Shown piece by piece: positions 31,539 through 42,486 of a DNA stretch of 64,000 nucleotides. The DNA is from Medicago truncatula. Taxonomy: Eukaryota; Streptophyta; Magnoliopsida; Fabales; Fabaceae. How positions within the stretch are numbered: the stretch's first letter is position 1; each line of letters begins with the position of its first letter. Under the pieces are notes generated by a model, which worked only from the letters and a program-made list of their open reading frames with translations, was not told the origin of the DNA and searched no databases. Both the position numbers and the translations under genes were made by a program. The stretch spans positions 13,216,001-13,280,000 of the forward strand of contig NC_053046.1 in assembly GCF_003473485.1 (NCBI RefSeq), given 5' to 3'.

Positions 31539-32375
31539 ATGACTCTTTCTTCAGCACTTATTAAAATTTTCATTACTTTCCTCTTCCTACAAAACCATGT
31601 CAATTCACAATATTCATCACCATCAAAACCACAACCAAGTCTAGGAAGTACAATTTCTTTCTCCATAACAAAATTCGATGATGAAAGTCCCAACATATTT
31701 GTCAAGGGAGATACCTCAATCTCTAATGGCGTTCTTAGCCTAACAAAAACCGACAAATATTCTGGTAAACCACTCCAAAAAAGTGTTGGACACGCAACAC
31801 ATCTCACTCCGATTCACATTTGGGATGAAACCAGTGGAGAATTGGCAGATTTCTCCACTAGTTTCTCCTTTATCGTGAACACAAACGGTTCAAGCCTCCA
31901 CGGAGACGGGTTTACTTTCTTTCTAGGACCACTTCATTTTGACTTGCCAAAAAATTCAAGTGGAGGGTATCTTGGCCTTTTCAACCCGGAAACTGCACTT
32001 ATTGCATCTCAAAATCCAATAGTAGCTATTGAGTTTGATAGTTTTACAAATGGATGGGATCCAGCTTCACCATCTCAATATACTCACATTGGAATTGACG
32101 TTGGTTCTATTGATTCAGTTTCAACTGCGGATTGGCCTCTTAATGTTTTGCCAAGAAATGCTTTAGGAGAAGCTAGAATAAATTATAACTCCGAGTCTAA
32201 AAGATTGAGTGCGTTTGTGGATTATCCTGGGCTTGGGGAATCAACTGGTGTTTCATTTGTTGTTGATTTGAGGAGCGTTCTGCCTGAGTGGGTTAGAGTT
32301 GGTTTCTCTGCTGCTACTGGAGAATTGGTTGAAACACATGATATCATTAATTGGTCTTTTGAAGCAGCCTTATAA
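31539..32375 (+). CDS. Legume lectin 3 (group B), secreted, 278 aa
   Basis: Signal peptide of about 23 residues (core LIKIFITFLFLQ) ending VNS-Q. The lectin domain keeps Asp123 (HGDG), Gly143 (SGGYLGLF), Glu165/Asp167/Asn171 (IEFDSFTN), Asp174 and His183. Sequons NGS (116-118) and NSS (139-141) suggest N-glycosylation. It differs from lectin 4 mainly in the exposed loop after residue 190 and in the GLGES/GSGKN segment. Position 182 before the metal-ligand His is Thr where lectins 1, 2 and 4-6 have Pro. Intronless. AATAAA at 32421-32426 is a likely polyadenylation signal. Sugar specificity is not inferable. Confidence 0.95.
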   Translation: MTLSSALIKIFITFLFLQNHVNSQYSSPSKPQPSLGSTISFSITKFDDESPNIFVKGDTSISNGVLSLTKTDKYSGKPLQKSVGHATHLTPIHIWDETSGELADFSTSFSFIVNTNGSSLHGDGFTFFLGPLHFDLPKNSSGGYLGLFNPETALIASQNPIVAIEFDSFTNGWDPASPSQYTHIGIDVGSIDSVSTADWPLNVLPRNALGEARINYNSESKRLSAFVDYPGLGESTGVSFVVDLRSVLPEWVRVGFSAATGELVETHDIINWSFEAAL

Positions 32376-32810
32376 TAACTAGCAACTCTTGGGAATTTGG
32401 GGAGTTCAATAATTACTTTCAATAAAAGTATGTTTCTTTGTTGTGAATTGTTGAAATATCAATGATTTCATGATGACATGATTTCCTTATGTTTATATAG
32501 TCCATTTGGCATTATTTATTGTTTCAAAGAGGCCCCTTGTTGTTTCTTCTATTTTCTAAGATTAATGAAAATTTAATGTGATAATTGATAAACTTATTTC
32601 TTGTAGAATTTTTTGAGGGTATTAACTCTCGATTTAAACTTGGTTTATGGTTTTGATTTCACTATCCTTATTTATTCCTCATATTTTGCAGAATTATACT
32701 TAGGAGAACAAATAAGAAAAACTGGTGAAAGTTGTAAGCTTTAGTAGTTTGTTACAAGCTTTCAGATATTTACAAGTTTTTAAGAAAAGTTAAATATTTC
32801 GACAACTAGT

Positions 32811-33082
32811 TATAAGTTCTTAGAAAGATGTACATATTTCGTGACACAATTCAAGGTCATACATATCTATATGTAAGACCATGTCTAAAGTGAGAAAAAC
32901 ACAAGTGAGGAGGCGACTGAATTGTGTGTAACTTTTTGCAACCTTTTATAAGTTCTTAGAAAGATGTACATATTTCGTGACACAATTCAAGGTCATACAT
33001 ATCTATATGTAAGACCATGTCTAAAGTGAGAAAAACACAAGTGAGGAGGCGACTGAATTGTGTGTAACTTTTTGCAACCTTT
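32811..33082. repeat. Perfect tandem duplication, 2 x 136 bp
   Basis: The 136-bp unit beginning TATAAGTTCTTAGAAAGATG is immediately repeated at 32947 with no difference seen by eye. It lies exactly between the 3' end of the first lectin unit and the copia fragment, so it marks a recombination-prone junction. No coding role is apparent. Confidence 0.92.
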
Positions 33083-33114
33083 TATTTCAAAATAGATTGT
33101 TTCAAAATAATGAA

Positions 33115-33508
33115 ATTTTGTAGTAAGAAGTTGAAATTTAGCACTTTTTACCTTAGTAGTACCTTCATGTGCAGTTTTGAGAATCTCCCAAGCATCTTTA
33201 ACCACAGTACATTGTTTGATCAATATGAACATGTTATTGTCTACACCATTGAACAATGCATTCAATGCTTTGGAATTACAAAGAGCCAGTTCATCTTCAG
33301 CAGTGTTCCACTCTTCTTTTGGTTTCAAGACAGCTGTCTTGTTTCCATCTTTGTCAAGGGCCACATGATGTTCCCAACCTTTAAGAATTGCTTTCCAGGT
33401 CTTGCTGTCAATGGATTTGAGGAAAGCACTCATGCGTGATTTCCAATAGTCATAGTTTGAGTCATCCAACAGAGGGGGTCTGTTCAAAAATCCACCTTCT
33501 TTGTCCAT
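33115..33508 (-). pseudogene. Copia gag N-terminal fragment
   Basis: About 130 codons match the copia gag start (LNRPPLLDDSNYDYWKSRM, then KDAWEILKTAHEGTTKVKSA and FQLLTTKF). After KFHYFE the frame runs into unrelated sequence and stops, so the rest of gag and all of pol are gone. It has no likely function. Confidence 0.85.
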
Positions 33509-34271
33509 AATGCTAAAATGAAACTACCCTGGAGCTCACCCTAAAACCGGCAGGGTGGCTGCTCTGATGTCAATTGAAATTCTAGCGTAATTGTTTTAAG
33601 ATGTATTACGCGATGTTTCAACATCAAACACACAGTAGGCGAATGTTCCAGTTAATGTTCCAACTTCATGCAAATAAACGAATAAAAATGCAAGAAAATA
33701 AAAGACAAGAAAGTAAAGAACACAGTGAGTTTGTTAACCCAGTTCGGTGACAAACACACATACTCTGGGGCTACCAAGCCAGGAAGGAAATCCACTAGTG
33801 TAATCCTTATTCTATAACTCTCAGCAAACTCCTCGTTTACACTAAAGACCTAGGACATACCGGTATTGATTTCTACCTAGGAACTCCTAGATCTGAGATC
33901 TCATCTCACTATCCTACAGTCAACCACAACCCTTGTGATTATCAGACTAAAAAATAAACAAACAGTGAAGTTACCTTCAAACAAACAACTACAACCTTAC
34001 TTAACAGCTTTGGCGTAGCACACAAGAGTTTACAACTCAAAACACAGTCCTTAACATGTATCAAACTGATATAAGAAAGACTCACAATAAAAGGTACTAA
34101 ACTTGCATCAACACGATACAAGAGAAGAACACACAAAGACTCAAAACCCTAAAACTAGCCTTTTAGAAATAACGTCTTGAATAACTAATTAGGTCTTGAT
34201 GTCTTGCTTTTATGCTGAAACAATACGGGTCAAATAATTTTGTTGGGCTTCAGCACAAAACATATCATCCA
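33115..34271 (-). mobile_element. Truncated copia (SIRE-like) retrotransposon fragment
   Basis: On the minus strand this fragment contains an LTR (33575-34271, plus-strand start TGAAATTCTAGCG), then an initiator-Met-type primer site (sense TGACATCAGAGC, about 33561-33572), then the start of gag. Everything downstream of the gag N-terminus is missing. It lies between the two copies of the lectin 3/4 unit. The outer LTR border is uncertain by about 10 bp. Confidence 0.8.
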
Positions 34272-34837
34272 GCCTGATCTGCCTAAATCATTAAGGTAGT
34301 TGAAATATGAATACCATGTCTTATATATCCAACGTTGAACTCATTCATAATCGGTTAAAAACTAGTCACTCACAATTGAACCAACAAATCGTAATATTAT
34401 GTTCAAGTTACATATAATGGAAGACGGGTAAACATAGGCCATTGTCAACAAAGAGTTGCACTATTGTTCATGGACTTTGTTTTAGAGTGATTATGATTAG
34501 CAGTAAAATTTAAATTTAAAGGTCAATCATTTTGCAATGGCAATTGGCAACAATACTTTCAATGATTTTTCAAATATTTTCTCAACATTATCCTCGTTAT
34601 AATATTCCCAAATATCACACTCCCTTCTTGTATGTATATGGTTGATCGTTTACAAAAGAAACATCAAGATTTTGGTGTTTGGTAATTGGAACAATGTAAG
34701 CTTCCAACTAATTTTTCATTGGTATTTCCCTCTTAATTAGTTGGCAAATTGGAAACAAACTTACTATGTGAGTTGCATGTCGTATTCATTTCGGCAAATT
34801 TTAATTATAATTTATTTTCTTAGACAAAACACAACCC

Positions 34838-34845
34838 TATAAATA
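34838..34845 (+). promoter_or_regulatory. TATA box of lectin gene 4
   Basis: TATAAATA 40 bp before the ATG, as in lectin 3. Confidence 0.8.
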
Positions 34846-34877
34846 GTCACAATTTCTTTCGTATGTAGCATCACAAA

Positions 34878-35717
34878 ATGGCTCTTTCTTCAGCACTTAT
34901 TAAAATTTTCATTACTTTCCTCTTCCTACAAAACCATGTCAATTCACAATATTCATCACCATCAAAACCACAACCAAGTCTAGGAAGTACAATTTCTTTC
35001 TCCATAACAAAATTCGATGATGAAAGTCCCAACATATTTGTCAAGGGAGATGCCTCAATCTCTAATGGCGTTCTTAGCCTAACAAAAACCGACAAATATT
35101 CTGGTAAACCACTCCAAAAAAGTGTTGGACGCGCAACACATCTCACTCCGATTCACATTTGGGATGAAACCAGTGGAGAATTGGCAGATTTCTCCACTAG
35201 TTTCTCTTTTATCGTGAACACAAACGGTTCAAGACTCCACGGAGATGGATTTACTTTCTTTCTTGGACCACTTCATTTTGACTTGCCAAAAAATTCAAGT
35301 GGAGGATATCTTGGCCTTTTCAATCCGGAAACTGCACTTATTCCATCTCAAAATCCAATAGTAGCTATTGAGTTTGATAGTTTTACAAATGGGTGGGATC
35401 CAGCTTCACCATCTCAATATCCTCACATTGGAATTGATGTTGGTTCCATTGATTCGCGCGCAACTGTGAATTGGCCTCTTGATTTTGTGCAAACAAATGC
35501 TTTAGGGGAAGCTAGTATAAACTATAACTCTGAATCTAAAAGATTAAGTGTGTTTGTGGCTTATCCTGGTAGTGGTAAGAATGCAACTGGTGTCTCTTTT
35601 GTTGTTGATTTGAGGAGTGTTCTACCTGAATGGGTTAGAGTTGGTTTCTCTGCTGCTACTGGAGAATTGGTTGAAACACATGATATCATTAATTGGTCTT
35701 TTGAAGCAGCCTTATAA
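34878..35717 (+). CDS. Legume lectin 4 (group B), secreted, 279 aa
   Basis: Near-duplicate of lectin 3, starting MALSS instead of MTLSS. Ligand residues Asp123, Gly143, Glu165, Asp167, Asn171, Asp174 and His183 are all kept. Most amino-acid differences from lectin 3 lie in residues about 190-235 (RATVNWPLDFVQT and GSGKNATG), the part that shapes the surface near the combining site. A sequon NAT is gained there. Pro precedes the metal His, as in most of the family. Intronless. AATAAA lies at 35763-35768. Expression may overlap that of lectin 3 because the promoters are almost the same. Confidence 0.95.
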   Translation: MALSSALIKIFITFLFLQNHVNSQYSSPSKPQPSLGSTISFSITKFDDESPNIFVKGDASISNGVLSLTKTDKYSGKPLQKSVGRATHLTPIHIWDETSGELADFSTSFSFIVNTNGSRLHGDGFTFFLGPLHFDLPKNSSGGYLGLFNPETALIPSQNPIVAIEFDSFTNGWDPASPSQYPHIGIDVGSIDSRATVNWPLDFVQTNALGEASINYNSESKRLSVFVAYPGSGKNATGVSFVVDLRSVLPEWVRVGFSAATGELVETHDIINWSFEAAL

Positions 35718-36621
35718 TAACTAGCAACTCTTGGGAATTTGGGGAGTTCAATAATTACTTTCAATAAAAGTATGTTTCTTTGTTGTGAATTTTTGAAATA
35801 TCAATGATTTCATGATGCCATGATTTCCTTATGTTTATATAATGCATTAGGCCTTATTTATAAGCAAAAAAGAGTATAATTTGGTGACCTAAAATATAAG
35901 TAAAAGTCACTAAATTCAACTCTACTATTTATTTTTTCAAAGAGGCCCGTTGTTATTTCTTCTATTTTCTAAGATTAATGAAAATTCAATGTGATAATTG
36001 ATAAACTCATTTCTTGTAGAATTTTAAGAAGTATTAACCCTCTATTTAATCTTATTTTATGGTTTTGATTTCACTTATCCTTATTTATTTCTCATATTTG
36101 CAGAATTATATTTTGGAGAACAAATAAGAAAAACTAGTGAAAGTTGCAAGCTTTAGTAGTTTGCTACAAGATTTTAGTGATTCACAAGTTTTTTAAGAAA
36201 ATAACTAAAATATTTAAATAAGATGAATACAACAATACAAAGTTCGATGCATTAAAAATCACAAATGAAGTACATAATAACCAAGTATTTCAAGTACATA
36301 CAAAATCTCAAAAAGCGCATAAAACAGAATTAATTAAAAAACTAAGGTTTGGAAAGTTTTTCAAGAATAAGTGCAAGAGTTGTCTTAATCTGTGACTAGG
36401 TAGAGATAACATCATCATGTCGCTTACATCAGTGTCGACAGACAATATATTAAATTCTTCCCTAATCACAAGGATTCTCCAATAAGATGCAGTAGCTTTA
36501 GACACATGCCTTATAAGGATTCTCCAATCCAAATGGAGTCATTCCATGATAAGGTTCCATAGGAGTTCTCCATCAGAGGAATCTCCATGTGAGGAATTTC
36601 TATAGGAGCTTGAAATGTAGG

Positions 36622-37267
36622 CAAGGTTGTCAAAATCGGGATTTTGCTTCAAATCGAAAGGGAATAGAAAAATTGAAAAATCGTAAAATCGCAAACGAAA
36701 TTGAAGGATTTACTCGACTACTTTTGTAGAATCGATATAGGATAGCAAAATCAAAAATTTTAAAATCGCAATCAAAATCGATGGATAGTCATAAATGACT
36801 CAAAGTTTCAAGTCCGCTAAATACTTATACATAAATGACTCAAAGTTTAAATGCCAAATATTCTTTAGGAGTCATAATAATGCTAAACGACCTAGACAAA
36901 ATACTTAAAGCAAATCCTAGATGCCTTACAAAGTACTTGATCATAAGTGAGTAAGTGACTCTTTAAGTTTCAAGGCAAATTAGACTTGATGTCTTACAAA
37001 ATACTTAATCATAAATAACTCAAAGTTCACGTCCACAAAATACTTAAAGCAATGCCTAGATGCAATCGTAACAAAAATGGTCCCGTATAATATTTTTTTT
37101 CCCTAAAATCCTTCAAAATTCCGTGAAACTTCCGATTTTGCAGGGATTTCACGATTTTACTAAGATTTTTCTAGTTTTTGGATTCTGCAATGGATTTGGA
37201 TCGATGAAGGTGAGTAAAGTCAAAAATCCTGGATTTTGCGATTTAAATCGCGATTTTGACAACAATG
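36622..37267. mobile_element. hAT-like non-autonomous element A, 646 bp
   Basis: Ends CAAGGTTGTCAAAATC and GATTTTGACAACAATG are near-complementary, flanked by the exact 8-bp duplication AATGTAGG (36614-36621 and 37268-37275). An 8-bp duplication and CA(A/G)GG-type ends fit hAT elements. No transposase is present. The interior carries repeated ATAAATGACTCAAAGTT motifs shared with element B at 43836. Confidence 0.85.
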
Positions 37268-37809
37268 AATGTAGGTGCATGCACTTGTATTTCAGTGTCA
37301 TGAAGAATGAAGTCAGGAACTAAAGCTTTGTCAAATGAATTAATTCCATAGGGAAAAAATTCATTTGGAACAAATGAAGTAAGATTTTTGATACCTTTGG
37401 CTGTCCTTCCTTACTTCAAACTTTGTGCATAAGGTTTCCCTAGTTTTTTGAAATGCCAAGGGGTTTCTTTCAGCTACTAAATTGCCAAAAACCTTGTTCA
37501 ATTCAATCCAGTTTGTTACAGATAGAAGAAATTCCTCACATTATGCAGAAGCTTCTATTGGTTTCATCCGAGTTAGAGAAGCTAGAGGGAAGGGTGGAAT
37601 TTGTAAAGGTATTGTAGAAGATGGAATCATATTGGTTTCTTCTGTCGAAGTAACATTCTATTTGTTACCACTATATTAGACTCACAACTTCACTTCTCTT
37701 AGTAATTTTATTCACTTCCAACACTGTTTTCCTTAACTTCAATACTGAAAACCAAAATCATTCTTTTATATACTATGCTATCATGAAAACCAAAATGAAA
37801 GATCGTTGT

Positions 37810-38580
37810 TGTTGTGTATGTCTTCAAATTGTAAAGCTGGGAAGCAGAGAAATCGTGACATGATTTGCCAATCGTGACACGATTTTGGTAATGTCGAGAG
37901 CTGGTTTTTAGGGCGTCCAATCGTGACACGATTTTTGGCTTGCTGGGCAAGATTTTCAGGATAAGGTTGGTCGTACCTTAGATCGTACGCATCAATCGTG
38001 GCACGATTGGGGAAAAACGTGACACGATTTTGAGGCAGAAGACAGCTATATAAGTGTTCTTTGCAGATTTTGAAGGAGAGCTTGAAGAGAGAGAAACTTG
38101 GGAAATCAAAGGAAGCAACTTTAGGGTTTAGGGTCTCTGATTAGAGTTCTCTTGGGTTGGGAAACATTGTAAACACCTTGGTGAGTGAAAATCATTGAGT
38201 GTCTTGTTCATTGGTGAGATTGGGAAAAAAGGGTAGAAATTAGGGTTGTTCTTTGTGAACTTGTCAAAGCTAATTTCTTGTAATCCTTTTGTATCTCTTT
38301 GAAGAACTCATTGATAGTGGATTGGAGAGTTCAATCTCTCCTCCAGAGTAGGTCATGTTTGGACCGAACTGGGTGAACAATCTTTGATGTGTTTGTTTCT
38401 CTCTTCTCTCCTTTTATATTTTGCTTGTGGTTTGTGCTTTTCACTTTGATTCCTAGATTAGATCTAGGTGTTGTTATTGTTGATTATTGCTTGCATTCAC
38501 TTTGTTATTGGTTACTACTTTCCTTTGCTCCACACATCATAGTTCGTATTAGTGTGACTTTGTTACCGGAATTCACAACA
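37810..38580 (+). mobile_element. Solo LTR, 771 bp
   Basis: Begins TGTTGTG and ends CACAACA (7-bp terminal inverted repeat), with the exact 5-bp target duplication GTTGT (37805-37809 and 38581-38585). No internal retrotransposon sequence is attached, so it arose by LTR-LTR recombination. A TATATAAG box at 38047-38054 lies in the middle, with five palindromic AATCGTGNCACGATT-type motifs upstream (37850-38030). Superfamily is probably copia or gypsy, not resolved. Confidence 0.88.
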
Positions 38581-38607
38581 GTTGTTCTTCAAACCAACTT
38601 GGTTGCA

Positions 38608-38935
38608 ACACATGCAAGTAATAAAGTGCATTTTAAACCCTCCTTAGGTTAACACAGTCACATGCAACGCACAAGGCCGTGCCAATGCTCTAGATGCATT
38701 TATGCATTTTCACGTATGTAGGGAAGACCTAAGGCCCGTGCATAAATGATCCATTCCCTAGGTTTTGGTATAAAAGGAAAGGGAAAATATGTGCAACATG
38801 TTCTTGGCTTGTGAAAAAGTTTGGAGGAAAGGAAGAATTAAAAATAAATGCAGGAGCATATATATCAACACCATTGGGAAGCTTTCTTTGTTTATTTTCA
38901 TTGCAAAAAACTTGGAAAAATTTGTCTCAAGTCCC
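38608..38935. repeat. Intergenic duplicate segment, copy 1
   Basis: Diverged match to 43345-43680, sharing GCAAGTAATAAAGTG, CACAAGGCCGTG, TGGATGCAT/TAGATGCAT, a GTATAAAA box and CAACATGTTCTTG in the same order. It contains a TATA-like box but no recognised gene. Confidence 0.65.
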
Positions 38936-38943
38936 AATCCCAA

Positions 38944-40330
38944 GTCATAGGTTTATTATTCTACATGAGTTGAAGAAATGAAGTGTAGAAAGCAATTATG
39001 TTACTACGTGTGACAAAGCTTTTGATAATACTAGTTTTTGTAACTTTCCGTATTTTAAAAAAGAGCCATGCTATTGATCGCGACTGAAAAATCACGAATA
39101 TCCTTTAGCCGTTTGATCTGATCCTTATTGGAAAACATGGACGTTTGGAAGATAAAGCGGTGGAAGGGGACTGACTATTAACAAAGTCGTGATGTTGTCG
39201 CTATAAATCTTTTCTAGATAAGTAGCATTTTCCTTTAAAAAATGCGACAATTTTAGTTTTAAAAATGATTTAATTTCTTTTAAGCATATTTTTATTAAAA
39301 ATATTTGTCATTAAACTTTTCTAAAAACGACTTGGGTATGTTATTTTAAAAATGAAACTAATTAACACTTAGTGATAAATGGATTTAATTAATCATGATT
39401 TTTTTTTTAGGAAATTAATCATGAAAATTGAAATGTAACATTTCCTACCTATTAACTAATTAAAATTTAACTCTTTTTTTTACTACGTTTTAATTTTAAA
39501 AATAGTCATTAAAAATAAATTCCTAAAAAAACCTTAGACAAAATTATTAAAATAATTTAACTCGAAACCTAGCGTTTTGAGCTAAGTTAAAGATGAAAAT
39601 TAATAAACTTCAAAAATTATTTTAAATTACAATCCAACAATACCCAAATTGGTTCCCCAAACACGTACAAGCAATCCATCGTTTTTTGCTTCAAATATTC
39701 AAAGTTATCAATATCTAAAATATTCGTTGTAAGGTGTTAGTATCCCTAAACCACAAAATACAATCATACAGTCATGAAGACAAAATACGAAGAATAGAAA
39801 ACACTCACAACATAAAAGTCAAAAACAAAGTACAAACAAAACAATTAAAAATATAAACTTTATGCCAATGATACATGAAATACAACTAAATATTGCCCCA
39901 TTTGACAAGAGTATGTCCATTCCAATGTACTGTCCTGATTGGAAAAATAAAAACGCCTCATTTGATAAAATAATAACAAATCACCCTATTTTCTACTAAA
40001 AAAGGTAAATCTCCTTATTTCGCACCTATGACACAATATTATGCCATGATATGCCCTCTTTCTTTTAAATAATCATGGAAAATCAAATACGGCCGTATCA
40101 AGACGACGAACAAACAACGCCGCAATGGAACAATAAATTCACAAAAAAGAAAATACCTTACGAAAACCACTCATTTAGTTTAAAAGATGGGGAGAAATGA
40201 TACAAATCAATGATGATTTCAAGTAAAAAAAATGACCTAAAACCACTCCTCTATAGTGAATAAAGAAAGGAAGAGAAAACATGGATAGAACTTTGATTTT
40301 CTCTCTTCAAAATTGTTACATGCATGAATC
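38944..40330. other. Non-genic AT-rich stretch
   Basis: No gene, RNA or transposon end is recognised. The last part (about 40330 onward) begins the promoter block shared with lectins 3 and 4 (CATTTTGCAATGG ... CAACATTATCCTCGTT). Confidence 0.4.
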
Positions 40331-40621
40331 TAAACAATCATTTTGCAATGGTAACCGATACTTTCAACGATATTGCAAATATTTTCTCAACATTATCCTC
40401 GTTGGAATATTCCCAAATATTACACCCCCCTTCTTGTATGTATATGGCTGATGGTTTACAAAAGAGACATGAAGATTTTGGAGTTTAGACGATGTAAGCT
40501 TCCGAAATTTTTCCTTGGAAGTTCCTATAAATTAGTTGTCAGTTTTGCAACACTCTATGAGAATTGTATGTCGTATTCATTTCGACAATTTTTTATTAGA
40601 CGTCTAACACAAACACAAGAC

Positions 40622-40629
40622 TATAAATA
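40622..40629 (+). promoter_or_regulatory. TATA box of lectin gene 5
   Basis: TATAAATA 38 bp before the ATG. The upstream block from about 40336 is homologous to the promoters of lectins 3 and 4. Confidence 0.8.
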
Positions 40630-40659
40630 ACCAGTCTCTTTGGTTTGTAGCATCACAAA

Positions 40660-41520
40660 ATGGCTCTCTCCAACTTAAAACCTAATCGATCAACTCTTTC
40701 TTCCGCACTTATTAAAATCTACATTACTTTCGTCTTCCTACAATACCATGTGAATTCACAATATTCACCATCACCATCGCACCAACCGAAAAATACCGTT
40801 TCTTTCACCATATTAGAATTCGAGAAAGAAAATCCAGACATATTTCTCAGGGGAGATGCCTCAATCTCTGGTGGCATTTTAAGACTGACAAAAACCGACC
40901 AGTCCGGTGAACCAATCCAAAAGAGTGTTGGTAGAGCAACACATCTCACACCAATTCACATTTGGGATAAAACTAGTGGAAAACTAGCAGATTTCTCCAC
41001 TCGTTTCTTCTTTTTCGTGAACACAAATGGTTCAGAACTCCACGGAGATGGATTTGCTTTCTATATCGGACCACTTCATTTTGAAGTACCAAAAAATTCA
41101 AGTGGCGGCTATCTTGGTCTTTTCGACCCAGAAACTGCATTCGATCCTTCTAAAAATCCTATAATAGCTATTGAGTTTGATAGTTTTACAAATGGGTGGG
41201 ATCCTGCTTCACCATCTCAATATCCTCACATTGGAATTGATGTTGGTTCTATTGATTCAGTTGCAACTGTGGACTGGCCTGTTGATTTTTTGCCAAGAAA
41301 TGCTTTAGGAGAAGCTAACATAAACTATAACTCCGAGTCTAAAAGATTGAGTGTGTTTGTCAATTACCCTGGGAGTGGGAGGAAAGCAACTGGTGTCTCA
41401 TTTGTTGTTGATTTGAGGAGTGTTCTGCCTGAATGGGTTAGAGTTGGTTTCTCTGCTGCTACCGGAGAGTTGGTTGAAATACATGATATAATTAATTGGT
41501 CTTTTGAATCATCTTTGTAA
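40660..41520 (+). CDS. Legume lectin 5 (group B), secreted, 286 aa
   Basis: Has a longer N-terminus (MALSNLKPNRSTLSSALIKI) than lectins 3 and 4, then a signal peptide core ending near VNS-Q. Ligands are intact: Asp130 (HGDG), Gly150, Glu172/Asp174/Asn178 (IEFDSFTN), Asp181 and His190. The strand near residue 116 reads FFFFVNTN, where the other genes have FSFxVN, giving an unusually aromatic stretch. The C-terminal ETHD motif is changed to EIHD. Intronless. AATAAA lies at 41562-41567. Its 3' flank shares TTTGGTGACCT sequence with lectin 4. Confidence 0.95.
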   Translation: MALSNLKPNRSTLSSALIKIYITFVFLQYHVNSQYSPSPSHQPKNTVSFTILEFEKENPDIFLRGDASISGGILRLTKTDQSGEPIQKSVGRATHLTPIHIWDKTSGKLADFSTRFFFFVNTNGSELHGDGFAFYIGPLHFEVPKNSSGGYLGLFDPETAFDPSKNPIIAIEFDSFTNGWDPASPSQYPHIGIDVGSIDSVATVDWPVDFLPRNALGEANINYNSESKRLSVFVNYPGSGRKATGVSFVVDLRSVLPEWVRVGFSAATGELVEIHDIINWSFESSL

Positions 41521-42301
41521 CCGATAACTCTTGGAGTTTGGGGAGTTTAATAATTACTTTCAATAAAAAAATGTTTCTTCGTTGCATGTGTATTTTTAAA
41601 AAATATCGATGATTTCATGATTGTAAGCTTTTCTTCTGTTTATATACCTCATTTGAACCTATTTGAAAAAAAGAGAATAATTTGGTGACCTCAAATATAA
41701 GCAAAGTCACTAAATTCAACAGTGTTTACTATTATTGTTCCAAAAATGACCATTGTTAATTTTCCTGTTGAGCAGTGCTATATAGTGGGAAAGAATCTAT
41801 CGTGAAAAATCACGGAAGCTGATGTGGTAAACGGTGGTTGGTTACAAATTCCGGATTTGGTGGAATAAAAGCCGCAGATGTTGTTTAAGTTTGGTCAAAG
41901 CAGTGAAAAATTGTACCTCAGTGAACCTGTCGTGGGAAGAAATTCGCTGTATTAAGCATTAGCCTTTTCCTGTTTTATCAGATGAGTGCATAGTCCAATT
42001 GAAAGTTATAATTGATAATTGATAGACTCAATTCTTGAAGATTTTTAAGAGGGTATTTACCCTTTATTTTCCACACATTTTTATTTATTCCTCATATATA
42101 CTTGCAAAATTATATTTTGGGGAGCAAATGAAAAAAAACTAGTGAAAGTTGCAAAGTAGTTTGTTACCAGCATTCAATGATTTAACAAGTTATGAGTTAA
42201 GAACTTTCCGCACATAGTTACACGTTTTCCGCAAGAGGTACAAGTTCCTAGAGCCATGCAAGACCCTCCATATCAATAGAGCTTTTATACATGAACCACC
42301 T

Positions 42302-42462
42302 TAGGTGGCATACACCCTTTTACACCCACACACATTTGTGACACGTGGCAAAAACATTGAAAGAATAGATGAAAAAGAGTGATGATATGATGTATAATTA
42401 CTCAAATACCCCTAATACATGAGGGTGTACATAAGAAGTGTATGAAAAAGGGTGTCTACCTA
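42302..42462. mobile_element. Small MITE, about 160 bp
   Basis: Imperfect inverted ends TAGGTGGCATACACCCTTTT and AAAAGGGTGTCTACCTA surround a short AT-rich centre. No clear target duplication is seen. Confidence 0.55.
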
Positions 42463-42486
42463 TCTTTTTCCGATAATATGAGTAGT

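Larger units (their letters stand above)
30951..32806 (+). repeat. Tandem lectin unit, copy 1
   Basis: A block of about 1.86 kb containing promoter, lectin gene 3 and 3' flank. It is repeated at high identity at 34283-36215. Copy 1 lacks about 70 bp of 3' flank that copy 2 keeps and that also occurs after lectin 5 (TTTGGTGACCT...AAGTCACTAAATTCAAC). The loss therefore happened in copy 1. Confidence 0.9.
34283..36215 (+). repeat. Tandem lectin unit, copy 2
   Basis: Second copy of 30951-32806, holding lectin gene 4. The high identity extends over about 580 bp of upstream sequence and about 500 bp downstream. A small insertion (AATTGG) near 34541 distinguishes its promoter from copy 1. Confidence 0.9.
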
